DNA from: Costertonia aggregata
GTDB lineage: Bacteria; Bacteroidota; Bacteroidia; Flavobacteriales; Flavobacteriaceae
Direction of reading: 5' to 3'
NCBI RefSeq assembly: GCF_013402795.1
Contig: NZ_CP058595.1
Location: forward strand, 97,501-161,500
Length of the DNA: 64,000 bases
Below the pieces are notes generated by a model that worked only from the letters and a program-made list of their open reading frames with translations, searched no databases and was not told the DNA's origin. Numbering within the stretch: position 1 is the stretch's first letter; every line of letters begins with the position of its first letter. The translations under genes and the position numbers were made by a program. Shown here piece by piece: positions 25,841 through 34,631 of this stretch.

Positions 25841-27184
25841 ATGTCTTTAACTGCGTTAAATGCCATTTCTCCCATTGATGGGCGGTATAGAAATAAAATA
25901 GAAAACCTAGCCCCCTATTTTTCTGAAGAAGCTCTCATTAAATATAGGGTAAGGGTAGAAATTGAATACTTTATCGCACTCTGCGAAATACCATTACCGC
26001 AACTATCTGATTTTGATACTTCTAAATTTTCTTTATTGCGGGAAATTTACATGAATTTTGATGCAAAAGACGCACAGGAAATCAAGGAGATTGAAAAAAC
26101 TACCAACCACGATGTAAAAGCGGTCGAATATTTTATCAAATCCGCCTTTGACCGATTGGGACTGTCGGCACACAAAGAATTTATCCATTTTGGGTTGACT
26201 TCACAGGATATAAACAACACGGCCATACCCCTTTCTATCAAAGAAGCGATGAACGAAGTATACGTGCCACAGTATTTTGAATTACTTGAAAAATTAAAGG
26301 AACTGTCTGCTGAATGGTCAGAAATACCCATGTTGGCAAGAACCCATGGCCAACCGGCGTCCCCTACCCGCTTAGGTAAGGAAATTGCCGTATTTGTTGA
26401 ACGGTTGAAGGAACAGTTCAATTTACTGAACGATATTCCCAGCGCGGCAAAATTTGGTGGGGCTACCGGTAATTATAACGCACATAAAGTAGCATATCCA
26501 CAGATTGACTGGAAAGCCTTCGGTCAAAAATTCGTACAGGAGAAATTAGGGCTGCACCACTCCTTTCCCACAACTCAAATTGAACACTATGACCATATGG
26601 CCGCTCTGTTCGATACATTAAAAAGAATAAATACCATTATCTTGGATCTAAATAGGGATTTTTGGACCTATGTTTCGATGGACTATTTTAAACAGAAAAT
26701 AAAACAAGGGGAAGTGGGCTCCTCGGCCATGCCGCACAAAGTAAACCCTATCGATTTTGAAAATTCCGAAGGTAATTTAGGTATCGCCAATGCCCTTTTT
26801 GAGCATTTATCGGCAAAATTGCCCGTGTCGCGTTTACAGAGAGATTTGACCGATAGTACGGTACTCAGGAACGTTGGTGTACCTTTTGCCCATACCGTAA
26901 TTGCTTTTTTATCTACGCTAAAAGGTTTAAACAAACTTTTGCTGAACAAAGAAAAGTTTGAAACAGATCTTGAGAATAATTGGGCCGTGGTCGCTGAGGC
27001 CATACAGACTATTTTAAGGCGGGAAGGTTATCCCAATCCATACGAAGCCTTAAAGGGCCTTACACGTACCAATGAGAGAATAAACCAGCAATCCATCGCC
27101 AATTTTATAAATACTTTAGAGGTTTCAGAAAGCATAAAAACAGAATTAAAGCAAATTACCCCTAGCAATTATACAGGGGTTTAG
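25841..27184 (+). CDS. purB: Adenylosuccinate lyase
   Basis: A 447-residue fumarase/aspartase-superfamily enzyme that cleaves SAICAR and adenylosuccinate, releasing fumarate, in purine synthesis. N-terminal LNAISPIDGRYRNKI, TNHDVKAVEYF, FGLTSQDINNTA, ARTHGQPASPTRLGKE (catalytic His), and the signature GSSAMPHKVNPIDFENSEGN (catalytic Ser loop) are all present. The frame is open back to 25649 inside the preceding gene, but MSLTALNAISPIDGRY at 25841 is the family N-terminus. Ends at a 17-bp hairpin. Confidence 0.97.
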   Translation: MSLTALNAISPIDGRYRNKIENLAPYFSEEALIKYRVRVEIEYFIALCEIPLPQLSDFDTSKFSLLREIYMNFDAKDAQEIKEIEKTTNHDVKAVEYFIKSAFDRLGLSAHKEFIHFGLTSQDINNTAIPLSIKEAMNEVYVPQYFELLEKLKELSAEWSEIPMLARTHGQPASPTRLGKEIAVFVERLKEQFNLLNDIPSAAKFGGATGNYNAHKVAYPQIDWKAFGQKFVQEKLGLHHSFPTTQIEHYDHMAALFDTLKRINTIILDLNRDFWTYVSMDYFKQKIKQGEVGSSAMPHKVNPIDFENSEGNLGIANALFEHLSAKLPVSRLQRDLTDSTVLRNVGVPFAHTVIAFLSTLKGLNKLLLNKEKFETDLENNWAVVAEAIQTILRREGYPNPYEALKGLTRTNERINQQSIANFINTLEVSESIKTELKQITPSNYTGV

Positions 27185-27188
27185 CAAA

Positions 27189-27228
27189 GTCATTTCCGTA
27201 AAGGTCAGCTTACCTTTACGGAAATGAC
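27189..27228. terminator. 17-bp perfect hairpin between purB and mscS
   Basis: GTCATTTCCGTAAAGGT pairs perfectly with ACCTTTACGGAAATGAC across CAGCTT, between convergent genes and 4 nt after the purB stop. It has no T run on either side, so it may act as a factor-assisted terminator or a 3'-end-stabilising stem rather than a classical intrinsic terminator. Confidence 0.65.
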
Positions 27229-27241
27229 AATAAGCTCAATT

Positions 27242-28051
27242 TCACTTATTGATCTGTACCTCGTGTGGGTAGGGGATTTCTATACCGGCCTTATCCAAAG
27301 CTTCCTTACTGCCTTCAACGGTAGCAAAAAAAACATCCCAATAATCTTCTGGTTTACAGAAAGGACGGACTGCCAAATTTACCGAGCTATCCGCCAATGC
27401 TTCCACATTGACCGTTGGTGCCGGATCTTGTAATACCTTTGGGTTGGCTTTCAACATTTCAAGCAGAACTTCTTTCGTCTTTTTGATGTCCGAACCGTAA
27501 TCAACCCCCACAACGGTGTCAACCCGCATTTTACCCTCGGCAGTGTAATTTATGATATTACCGTTGGCCATGGCCCCATTAGGTACAATGGCCAACTTGT
27601 TTTGTGGCGTTATCAATTTGGTGGTGAAAATTTCTATTTCCTTCACAGAGCCCAATACACCTTGAGCCTCTATCAAATCTCCGATTTTATAGGGTTTGAA
27701 GATGATAATCAAAACACCCCCTGCAAAATTGGATAAAGAACCTTGCAGTGCCAAACCTATGGCCAAGCCCGCAGCTGCTATTACCGCTGCCAAACTTGTA
27801 GTTTCAACACCTAATGTTGAAATGACGGTTATGACCAAAAAAATGGTAAGTCCCCATTTGGCTAAACTCAAAAGAAATTTTTGAAGAGACTTATCGTATT
27901 CTTGACTGCTCATCCCCTTCCTTAGGAGTTTCATTAGTTTTTTTATGATCCATGAACCAATAATATAGATCAAGATGGCCCCGAGCAGTCTTGGCCCGAA
28001 TTCAACTATAAAATCGATTCCTTTGTCAATCCATTTTTGTGCATCTTCCAT
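27242..28051 (-). CDS. Small-conductance mechanosensitive channel, MscS family
   Basis: A 269-residue inner-membrane channel protecting against hypo-osmotic shock. TM1 and TM2 lie near 20-40 and 60-85; the pore-lining TM3 is the Gly/Ala-rich AAVIAAAGLAIGLALQGSL (near 93-111) followed by SNFAGGVLIIIFKPYKIGD. The cytosolic beta and alpha/beta domains follow. The frame extends 14 codons further to 28093, but MEDAQKWIDKGID at 28051 fits better. Probably monocistronic, isolated by hairpins on both sides. Confidence 0.93.
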   Translation of the reverse strand: MEDAQKWIDKGIDFIVEFGPRLLGAILIYIIGSWIIKKLMKLLRKGMSSQEYDKSLQKFLLSLAKWGLTIFLVITVISTLGVETTSLAAVIAAAGLAIGLALQGSLSNFAGGVLIIIFKPYKIGDLIEAQGVLGSVKEIEIFTTKLITPQNKLAIVPNGAMANGNIINYTAEGKMRVDTVVGVDYGSDIKKTKEVLLEMLKANPKVLQDPAPTVNVEALADSSVNLAVRPFCKPEDYWDVFFATVEGSKEALDKAGIEIPYPHEVQINK

Positions 28052-28149
28052 AATGTGATATAATTTTAAGGTTAGTATTATATTATATGACACTTAAATT
28101 AAGCATAAAGTCACATAAAATTTGTTATTATTTTATGGCATTAACAAAT

Positions 28150-28182
28150 AAACCCCCAAAACGTTGAATGTTTTGGGGGTTT
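28150..28182 (-). terminator. Terminator of the DUF4252 island
   Basis: AAACCCCCAAAAC pairs with GTTTTGGGGGTTT across a 7-nt loop, with a short T-rich end on both strands. It lies 20 nt past the last DUF4252 stop and closes the minus-strand sigma-factor island. Confidence 0.85.
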
Positions 28183-28201
28183 GTAACATTTAAATTGTAT
28201 T

Positions 28202-28741
28202 CTAACCTTTTAAGAAGTCACCAAGTTCACCTAAGCCTTCGCCTTTATAGTCCGATTTTTGTAAAGCGTTCATAAGCTGTACCAAATGGGCTGGATTCAT
28301 ATTGTCGCCTAAGACCCGAATCAACATGAAACCCTTTTCATCACTACTGCCGTACACGATAACTTCATCTATGGCATCCTCATCGCCTAAATACTTTATT
28401 ACCCCTTTGCCATAACTTGAATTTAGTTTCATAAGCTCTACAAACTTATCGTTCTTCAAGATTTTTTTTACGTTGGCCTGTTCCACCTTAAATTCGGCAA
28501 CATTTTCCTGGCTTTTCTTGAAGGCCAATATGTTCAGTTTCTTCAACGAACCAATGGCTTCTTTTTGCACATCGGTCAAATTGGTCTCCTCTAAGTTTAG
28601 AATGCTTGCAGGTACATCCAATGATATAAAATTTGGATTTTCCTGATTATCCACATAATACTCCTGTAAACTTTGGGTCGACGAGCATGATGATAGTAGC
28701 AATATCACTACAATTATTATTGAGGTTGTATATTTTTTCAT
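28202..28741 (-). CDS. DUF4252 family lipoprotein
   Basis: A 179-residue protein with lipobox LLLLSSC (lipidated Cys near 19). The DUF4252 domain (near 70-175) contains EDAIDEVIVYGSSDEKGFMLIRVLG followed by a short helical end. More divergent than the two tandem copies upstream and the only one with a lipobox. Last of the island led by an ECF sigma factor, but a separate -7 element upstream suggests it can also be transcribed alone. Function unknown. Confidence 0.78.
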   Translation of the reverse strand: MKKYTTSIIIVVILLLSSCSSTQSLQEYYVDNQENPNFISLDVPASILNLEETNLTDVQKEAIGSLKKLNILAFKKSQENVAEFKVEQANVKKILKNDKFVELMKLNSSYGKGVIKYLGDEDAIDEVIVYGSSDEKGFMLIRVLGDNMNPAHLVQLMNALQKSDYKGEGLGELGDFLKG

Positions 28742-28757
28742 TAACTATGGTTTTTAT

Positions 28758-28765
28758 CAAATATA
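28758..28765 (-). promoter_or_regulatory. Candidate promoter of the DUF4252 lipoprotein gene
   Basis: The minus strand reads TATATTTG (TAnnTTTG) about 16 nt upstream of the ATG; no well-placed -33 TTG. If real, the third DUF4252 gene has housekeeping-type transcription in addition to readthrough from the sigma operon. Confidence 0.4.
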
Positions 28766-28817
28766 AGGTGCATTTGCAATCTCGAAAGATTGAATATTGT
28801 TACTGTACATAAAACTA

Positions 28818-29372
28818 TTATTCTCCTTTACCAGCCTTGTTCAAATCGTTGGGCAGGTTCATTTTTTTGGTCAATGAACCGATTTTATTCAGATCTATAT
28901 CGCCGGTCATAGAGACCAAAACGGTTTCGAACTTTCTGCCGTTCATGTCCACATCCAAATCCTTCATTCCAGATACGAACATCAAAAGTTCACTCACATG
29001 ATCTTTCTTTTTACCGTTTTTAATGTAAAACTTAACGTTTACGTCTTTATCCTTTACGCGCATTAATTCTTCCAACTTCGAGGAGTTCAAATATTTACGT
29101 ACCGTTGCGCCCATATCTACCGATACCGCTTTATCCTCGGTGATAAAAACTTTGATGCCCTTTAAGCCCTGGGCCATTTCCATGAATTCCTGTGCTTCTT
29201 TGTCATCGGACATAGCACTAACTTTGGCGACAAGATCTATCATACCCTTATTCACTATGACCGACCCCACATTGTCCATTTCCTCATACTTATCGAACAT
29301 AGATTGCGAGAATCCGAACATGGGGAAAATGGCCATTGCTACTATTGCAGTGATTTTTTTAAAATTTTTCAT
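28818..29372 (-). CDS. DUF4252 family secreted protein, copy 2
   Basis: A 184-residue periplasmic protein. Signal peptide to GFSQ (1-22), then SMFDKYEEMDNVGSVIVNKG and a DUF4252 core (VKVFITEDKAVSVDM-type strand, LEELMRVKDKDVNVKFYIK, DHVSELLMFVSGM, GRKFETVLVSMTGDIDLNK). It is strongly similar to the neighbouring copy at 29449-30006, including an identical SLTKKMNLP end motif, so the two are a tandem duplication. Lies 76 nt after that copy. Function unknown. Confidence 0.8.
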   Translation of the reverse strand: MKNFKKITAIVAMAIFPMFGFSQSMFDKYEEMDNVGSVIVNKGMIDLVAKVSAMSDDKEAQEFMEMAQGLKGIKVFITEDKAVSVDMGATVRKYLNSSKLEELMRVKDKDVNVKFYIKNGKKKDHVSELLMFVSGMKDLDVDMNGRKFETVLVSMTGDIDLNKIGSLTKKMNLPNDLNKAGKGE

Positions 29373-29448
29373 GACTGTTGATTTTTAATGATTGATGAAT
29401 ATTCTTTAAAATTTATAATTGATTCAAATGTTTGTATCTACAAACCGA

Positions 29449-30006
29449 TTATCGGTTTTTATTCCCGGCTTTGTTCAATTCGTCCGGAAGATTCATTTTT
29501 TTGGTCAATGAATTGATTTTATTCAAGTCAATATCCCCGGTCAAGGACAACAAAACCGTTTCAAACTTTCGGCCATTGACCTCAACATCGGACTTCATTC
29601 CGGTTACGAACATCAAAAGTTCACTAACGTGGTCATCGTCCTTACCGCTTTTTATGTAAAACTTTACATTGGCATCTTTGTCTTTGATACGCATCAATTC
29701 TTCCAAAGAAGCTGATTTTAGATACTTGGCGACCGATGCCTTCATGTCAAGACCAATCGATTTGTCTTCGGTGGTAAACACCTTTAGGCTGTTTACACTT
29801 TGGGCGATGTCCATAAAATCCTTGGCTTCCGGATCATCTACCTCAACATCTATCTTGCTCAAAAGGTTGAACATACTTTTGTTCACGACCACAGCGGTCA
29901 CATTGTCCAAATCTTCATATTTGTCAAATAAAGATTGTGCAATGCCTACCAACGGCAATAGTGCCAAAACGAATATTGTACTATACTTTTTCATGGTTTT
30001 TTTCAT
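29449..30006 (-). CDS. DUF4252 family secreted protein, copy 1
   Basis: A 185-residue secreted protein; start chosen as the ATG at 30006 (MKKTMKKYSTIF), which lies 1 nt after the anti-sigma stop, rather than the longer frame to 30045. Signal peptide ends at VGIAQ. The core repeats the motifs of copy 2: SLFDKYEDLDNV, LEELMRIKDKDANVKFYIKSG, GRKFETVLLSLTGDIDLNK. Charged, with no Cys. Tight coupling to the sigma/anti-sigma pair makes it the likeliest output or input of that circuit. Confidence 0.8.
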   Translation of the reverse strand: MKKTMKKYSTIFVLALLPLVGIAQSLFDKYEDLDNVTAVVVNKSMFNLLSKIDVEVDDPEAKDFMDIAQSVNSLKVFTTEDKSIGLDMKASVAKYLKSASLEELMRIKDKDANVKFYIKSGKDDDHVSELLMFVTGMKSDVEVNGRKFETVLLSLTGDIDLNKINSLTKKMNLPDELNKAGNKNR

Positions 30007-30007
30007 T

Positions 30008-30445
30008 TTAATTATGCTTGTAAATTTTTTGTTTTGTTTCTTCAAACTCTTTTAAATAGGCCACCTTCTCTGTACCGCGACCAAAATTTTCGGCTAAAAG
30101 GTTCAATGCCTTTTTGGTTTCATTGTAGGCATATTCGGCTTTTTCCCTTTCCAATTGTTTTTCATCTTGGTATTCTTTACCAAAATATATGCCAATGGCC
30201 AAAACTGCTACGGCAGCAACGGAACCCCACTTGTAAAAATTACTTCTTCTGGGTCTTAAGGGTACTTGTCTTGTAAATGTTTCTTCTTTGGCTTTGGAAA
30301 AATAATTGAACATTGGCGCATATTGCCTTAAGTGCGTTGCTACATTTTCTTGTGAAAAGTAGTCGCGCAATGTTTTTTCTTCGGCCACTGTTGTGGTAGA
30401 CTCAAAGTATTTTTCCAATAATTTTTCTATGTTATCCAATTCCAT
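30008..30445 (-). CDS. Single-pass membrane protein, probable anti-sigma factor
   Basis: A 145-residue protein with a cytoplasmic N-terminal helical part (1-70; EKLLEKYFESTTTVAEEKTLRDYF resembles Bacteroidota anti-sigma N-termini), one membrane segment (near 73-89, WGSVAAVAVLAIGIYFG), and a short charged periplasmic helix. It overlaps the sigma-factor gene by 14 nt, the usual arrangement for sigma/anti-sigma pairs. No zinc-binding HxxxCxxC motif, so it is not a ZAS-type anti-sigma. Role inferred from topology and context. Confidence 0.7.
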   Translation of the reverse strand: MELDNIEKLLEKYFESTTTVAEEKTLRDYFSQENVATHLRQYAPMFNYFSKAKEETFTRQVPLRPRRSNFYKWGSVAAVAVLAIGIYFGKEYQDEKQLEREKAEYAYNETKKALNLLAENFGRGTEKVAYLKEFEETKQKIYKHN

Positions 30446-30941
30446 AGCTATGTTTTTGTATTAATTTTTCCCTTACTAATTTTCTTGCCCTTGATAAGGC
30501 TACCCGTACGGCCGTTGGTTTCATATGCAACAACTCGGATATTTCTTCAAAATCATATTCTTCAACATCCCGTAATTGCAGTACCATTTTTTGCTGTTCG
30601 GGCAATTCGTCCATTATTTTTTCTACCCAACTTACACTGTCTTTTGCCTCAACTTGTGTTTGTAAAGAGCTGTCCTCATTTGTATAGTTGCTATGTACCA
30701 ACTTTAGGTTACTGGCCTGTTTTGATTTTAAACGATCTAGACAAAAATTCTTGGTCATGGTCATTGCAAAGGCTTCAACACTTTTATACTCACTTATCTT
30801 TTTGTTCTTGGACCAAAGCTTTAACAGTATTTCCTGGGTGGCATCCTCTGCCTCCTCTGCGGAAACCAATAGCCGCTTTGCCATTCGGTACAACTTGTCC
30901 TTAAAAGGCATTACCACATTTAAAAACTCACTTTGATTCAT
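30432..30941 (-). CDS. ECF-type RNA polymerase sigma factor
   Basis: A 169-residue sigma-70 family regulator. Region 2 (near 15-85): RMAKRLLVSAEEAEDATQEILLKLW and FAMTMTKNFCLDRLKS. Region 4 (near 108-160): MDELPEQQKMVLQLRDVEEYDFEEISELLHMKPTAVRVALSRARK, with a complete HTH. It leads an operon with a membrane anti-sigma-like protein and three DUF4252 proteins. A GTAAC-N16-CGTC sequence upstream suggests it drives its own operon. Confidence 0.92.
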   Translation of the reverse strand: MNQSEFLNVVMPFKDKLYRMAKRLLVSAEEAEDATQEILLKLWSKNKKISEYKSVEAFAMTMTKNFCLDRLKSKQASNLKLVHSNYTNEDSSLQTQVEAKDSVSWVEKIMDELPEQQKMVLQLRDVEEYDFEEISELLHMKPTAVRVALSRARKLVREKLIQKHSYGIG

Positions 30942-30989
30942 TTTGGTGGTTGTTTTGTAAACTAATTACATATCCGTTTACATAAGCAA

Positions 30990-31015
30990 GACGAAGTATA
31001 ACGAATTTTGTTACA
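30990..31015 (-). promoter_or_regulatory. Candidate ECF-type promoter of the sigma/DUF4252 island
   Basis: The minus strand reads TGTAAC (31015-31010), a 16-bp spacer, then CGTC (30993-30990), a classic ECF layout (AAC -35, CGTC -10). Start predicted near 30981, about 40 nt before the sigma ATG. The match and its position point to autoregulation. Confidence 0.5.
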
Positions 31016-31098
31016 ATTTCTTTTTTTTTATCCCGTATGTAAGTAAATTGGGAGAATGTGAACTAAAGACTGGAACCATACGTAACTATTAAAAGACT

Positions 31099-31106
31099 TA
31101 TGTTTG
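31099..31106 (+). promoter_or_regulatory. Candidate promoter of the S41 peptidase gene
   Basis: TATGTTTG matches TAnnTTTG; no clear -33 element. It would give a leader of about 120 nt. Nothing else recognisable lies between here and the start codon apart from an A-run just before the ATG. Confidence 0.3.
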
Positions 31107-31230
31107 GAACGATAATTGAAGTTCTAATTTAAAATATTGAATAAGAAATAGCTATGCAATATGCCGCATCTATACTCGATGCCTATCGTGGTGTTATTGA
31201 CAAATTATATATGCACTAAAAAAAAATAAA

Positions 31231-32733
31231 ATGGAAAAGATGAAAAGATATTTGATTTTGATTACCATAGCGCTGTTATGGATTGGATGTAATAAAGATG
31301 ATGACAATGGAATTCCTGAGCCAGGAGGGCCTGATCCCCAGCCACAGGCAAATGTAGAAGTCCAAGATTTTATGTGGAAAGCTATGAACCTATGGTATTT
31401 TTGGCAAGCGGATGTTACCGATTTAGCAGATACACGTTTTAATAACGACGAGGATTATACCAATTTTTTGAGGTCAGAGGATAATCCAGAAGATTTTTTT
31501 AAAAAACTCTTATTTACAGAAGACAGATTCAGTTTTTTTAACGATGACTACAAAGAATTGGTAAACAACTTCGCAGGAGTTTCTAAAAGCAATGGTATGG
31601 AGTTTGGACTATCACGCTTTGGTTCTGGTAACGATGTGTTCGGTTTTGTGCAATATGTTGTACCTGGTTCAGATGCCGACGCAAAAGGGGTAAAAAGAGG
31701 AGATATCTTCAAAACCGTAAACGGACAACAATTATTTCAAGACAGGGCAAATGCAAGTAATAACAATTATGAGTTATTCGACCTAGATACGTATACCATA
31801 GATATTTCTACAATTATCGATAATACGATTACGGATACGGGAAATGAAATAACATTGAACAAACAAGAAAACTTGGTTGAAAATCCTGTTTTTTTGACCA
31901 AAACATTAGATGTCAATGGCATAAAAGTCGGTTATTTAATGTACAATAGGTTTACGAGCAACTTTGACGAAGAGCTAAACAATGCCTTTGGGGAACTGAG
32001 AGCTGCCAATGTAAGCGAGCTTGTTTTGGATATGCGTTATAATCCTGGCGGTTCTGTTAATTCATCTCGTTTATTAGCTAGCATGGTTTACGGTACGAGA
32101 ACAAATGATTTGTACATAAGACAGCGTTGGAATCCCAAAATACAAGCTGCATTTGGCGCAGCACAATTAGAAGATTTTTTTGCAGATACTACAGGTGATG
32201 GTACACCTATAAACACACTAAACCTTTCTAAAGTATATGTTTTGGCTACGCGCGGTTCTGCTTCTGCTAGTGAATTAGTGATGAACGGTCTTGCTCCTTA
32301 TGTTGATGTAATTCATATAGGGACTACAACAAGAGGGAAAAATGAATTTTCTTTGACTTTTGTAGACGACCCAAATAGAGAAGGTGCTCCTTACGTTTAT
32401 ACAGAATCTAGAGAAAGTAATATAAACCCCAACAACAGCTGGGCTATTCAACCTTTATGTGGCAGAAATGAAAACGCTGATGGTTTTTTTGACTATACCT
32501 CTGGTTTGGCTCCAGATATAGAGTTACCAGAAGATATTGCCAACCTTGGCGTACTTGGTGACGAGAACGAACCTTTATTAGCAAGAGCGTTACAAGAAAT
32601 TTCCGGCGCAACCGCGAAAAGAAGTTTTACGGTTAAAATGCCTGCAAACACTATCACCAACTCTAAAATGTTTACCCAAATAAAGGATAATATGTATTTG
32701 GACAAACCTCTAAATAATATAACTATTCAATAA
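31231..32733 (+). CDS. S41 family (C-terminal processing peptidase-like) lipoprotein
   Basis: A 500-residue surface or periplasmic serine protease. Lipobox LLWIGC follows the ATG at 31231 (a second ATG at 31240 also fits). A low-complexity linker (PEPGGPDPQPQ) is followed by an N-terminal helical domain (near 40-120), a PDZ-like domain (near 125-205; SDADAKGVKRGDIFKTVNG) and the S41 catalytic domain (near 225-440). The nucleophile Ser is in ATRGSASASELV, the catalytic Lys in TTTRGKNEFS, and YNPGGSVNSS forms the oxyanion region. Substrate unknown. It ends at a bidirectional terminator shared with btuB. Confidence 0.92.
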   Translation: MEKMKRYLILITIALLWIGCNKDDDNGIPEPGGPDPQPQANVEVQDFMWKAMNLWYFWQADVTDLADTRFNNDEDYTNFLRSEDNPEDFFKKLLFTEDRFSFFNDDYKELVNNFAGVSKSNGMEFGLSRFGSGNDVFGFVQYVVPGSDADAKGVKRGDIFKTVNGQQLFQDRANASNNNYELFDLDTYTIDISTIIDNTITDTGNEITLNKQENLVENPVFLTKTLDVNGIKVGYLMYNRFTSNFDEELNNAFGELRAANVSELVLDMRYNPGGSVNSSRLLASMVYGTRTNDLYIRQRWNPKIQAAFGAAQLEDFFADTTGDGTPINTLNLSKVYVLATRGSASASELVMNGLAPYVDVIHIGTTTRGKNEFSLTFVDDPNREGAPYVYTESRESNINPNNSWAIQPLCGRNENADGFFDYTSGLAPDIELPEDIANLGVLGDENEPLLARALQEISGATAKRSFTVKMPANTITNSKMFTQIKDNMYLDKPLNNITIQ

Positions 32734-32742
32734 AAGTAAATT

Positions 32743-32775
32743 AAAAAAACAGCGGCCAATGACCGCTGTTTTTTG
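32743..32775. terminator. Bidirectional terminator, S41 peptidase / btuB-like gene
   Basis: AAAAAACAGCGG pairs with CCGCTGTTTTTT across a short loop, giving a U tract on both strands between convergent genes. Confidence 0.9.
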
Positions 32776-32792
32776 TTTAAACCGAGTTTGTT

Positions 32793-34631
32793 TTAAAGCT
32801 TTAACCGCATTCCCAGTCTAACATTCCTCCCTCTAGTGGTAAAGTTTAGAACCTCAAAATAATCGGTATTGAAAATATTATTGACCGATACAAAGAAATT
32901 CAGCGTATCGTTTACATCATGCTTTAGATAAAAATCAAACAGACTAAAAGCATCCAAAGGTACCTCTCCAAAATCCAACCGTTCAGAAACGTATTGATAC
33001 GATAGCGATGTATACGTTTTACCGCTAAAAGTATAAGCAATATCAGCATTTATCTTATGTTTTGGCAACCTGAGTATCACTCTATCCTTGCTCTCGGTAA
33101 ATGTATAATTGGAAGATACTTGTAATGCTTCGGTAAGCCTTCCGACAAATTCAATCTCCAGTCCGGAAGCATTTCTATCCTCCAACGTATTTATATACCC
33201 CGGCCCTACAAAATCAATAAAATTCTCTTCTTTCCTATCAAAATAAAGAGCACTCAAGCGAAATTTATCCGAAGGTCTATACTCAATACCTCCCTCTACA
33301 GTGGTATTTTCCTCTGGTTCCAAATCGGGGTTTGCCCCAAACGGACCGAACAACTGGGACAGGTTGGGAGCAATAAAAGAAGTGGCATAGGAACCCAAAA
33401 ATTTGATGTAACCACCATTGATCTTTATACGGTATGACGGATTGAAATTATATATAAGGTTACTCCCATATTCGCTATGATTGTTCAAACGGACACCTGC
33501 ATTGATGTTCAACCCAAAATCACTTACATAAACCACATTACCATAGGGGTCAATGGTATTGATGCTTTGGTCATCGGTAAAAAAAGTTTTGTGGTCAATG
33601 ATGTTTACTCCGATAATGGTATACAACTTATCGTTAAAAATGTATTTGTTAAATGCATCCAAAATAAAGGATTCTGAATTGAATGCCGTGGGAAAACTTG
33701 ACCGGGTATCACGGGTTATTTGATTAAAGGCCGTATGTATCTGTACGCTGCCCTTTTCGTAAATATATTCCGTTGACAGACCAAAACGGGATTGTTCGCT
33801 TCTAAAGCTAAAATCGGCGTCTTCCACAGGGAAACCATTGTCAAAATCGGTATTCAATTTATTATAGAAGGCCGTTGCGGTAACATTGAATCTATCCGAA
33901 AAGACATACCCTAACTTTAGGTTTCCATCAATTCTGGAAAAAACATCGGCCTCCTCTCCGATTGCCGCAGAAAGTCCGTCTGTAAATTGATGTCCGCCCG
34001 AGGCCAAAATAGACAGTTTTCCTGTGTTTCCCGCTACCGTTACCGTATTTGAAAAATCAGAAATATTATAATTCTGGTCGTTTTGCGATTGATTGGTTCC
34101 CAAACTTGACAAAACCTCCATGGCTACACCATCCGCAGGAGCCTTTTTCGTGGTAATGTTGATTACGGCCGTAGCTGCGGAATTTCCGTAAAGGGTACTG
34201 GCCGCTCCTTTAATGATCTCGATACTCTGTATTTGCAAGGTGTTCAATAAGCGTAAATCATACTGACCATTTACGTTGGAAGGGTCCGATACCTGTATAC
34301 CGTCGACCAGTACCAAAACTTGACGGTTGTTCCCACCACGGGCAAACACCGATATATTTTGACCGGAGAAGCTTCGGCTTCCGTTCACTTCAAGACCGCT
34401 TTTGGTGTTGATGATTTCTGCGATTGACCGTCCTTGATTTCTTTCCAACTCTTGGGCCGTTATTTTAACGACCGTTTTACCTGAATTTTCGCGTTTTAAT
34501 ACAAAACGCGAGTCACTTACCACTACTTCGTCCAATTCTTGAAGTTTCATGGAGTCCTGCTGTTGCTGTTGGGCAACAACCTTAGTGCATAGCATAACCA
34601 TGGCACTAAAGCCTAAAAGTTTTTTGTTCAT
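32793..34631 (-). CDS. btuB: TonB-dependent outer-membrane receptor for cobalamin (BtuB-like)
   Basis: A 612-residue TonB-dependent transporter. Signal peptide to VVAQ; TonB-box-like ELDEVVVSDSR (near 33-43); plug domain near 45-160 (SIAEIINTKSGLEVNGSRSFSGQ, VLVLVDGIQVSDPSN, IEIIKGAASTLYGNSAATAVINI); 22-strand barrel near 170-612 with a C-terminal aromatic-type end (RLGMRLKL). It is short for a SusC-type receptor and lacks the carboxypeptidase-like N-terminal module, consistent with BtuB. The cobalamin riboswitch upstream fixes the substrate as cobalamin or a related corrinoid. Confidence 0.93.
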   Translation of the reverse strand: MNKKLLGFSAMVMLCTKVVAQQQQQDSMKLQELDEVVVSDSRFVLKRENSGKTVVKITAQELERNQGRSIAEIINTKSGLEVNGSRSFSGQNISVFARGGNNRQVLVLVDGIQVSDPSNVNGQYDLRLLNTLQIQSIEIIKGAASTLYGNSAATAVINITTKKAPADGVAMEVLSSLGTNQSQNDQNYNISDFSNTVTVAGNTGKLSILASGGHQFTDGLSAAIGEEADVFSRIDGNLKLGYVFSDRFNVTATAFYNKLNTDFDNGFPVEDADFSFRSEQSRFGLSTEYIYEKGSVQIHTAFNQITRDTRSSFPTAFNSESFILDAFNKYIFNDKLYTIIGVNIIDHKTFFTDDQSINTIDPYGNVVYVSDFGLNINAGVRLNNHSEYGSNLIYNFNPSYRIKINGGYIKFLGSYATSFIAPNLSQLFGPFGANPDLEPEENTTVEGGIEYRPSDKFRLSALYFDRKEENFIDFVGPGYINTLEDRNASGLEIEFVGRLTEALQVSSNYTFTESKDRVILRLPKHKINADIAYTFSGKTYTSLSYQYVSERLDFGEVPLDAFSLFDFYLKHDVNDTLNFFVSVNNIFNTDYFEVLNFTTRGRNVRLGMRLKL

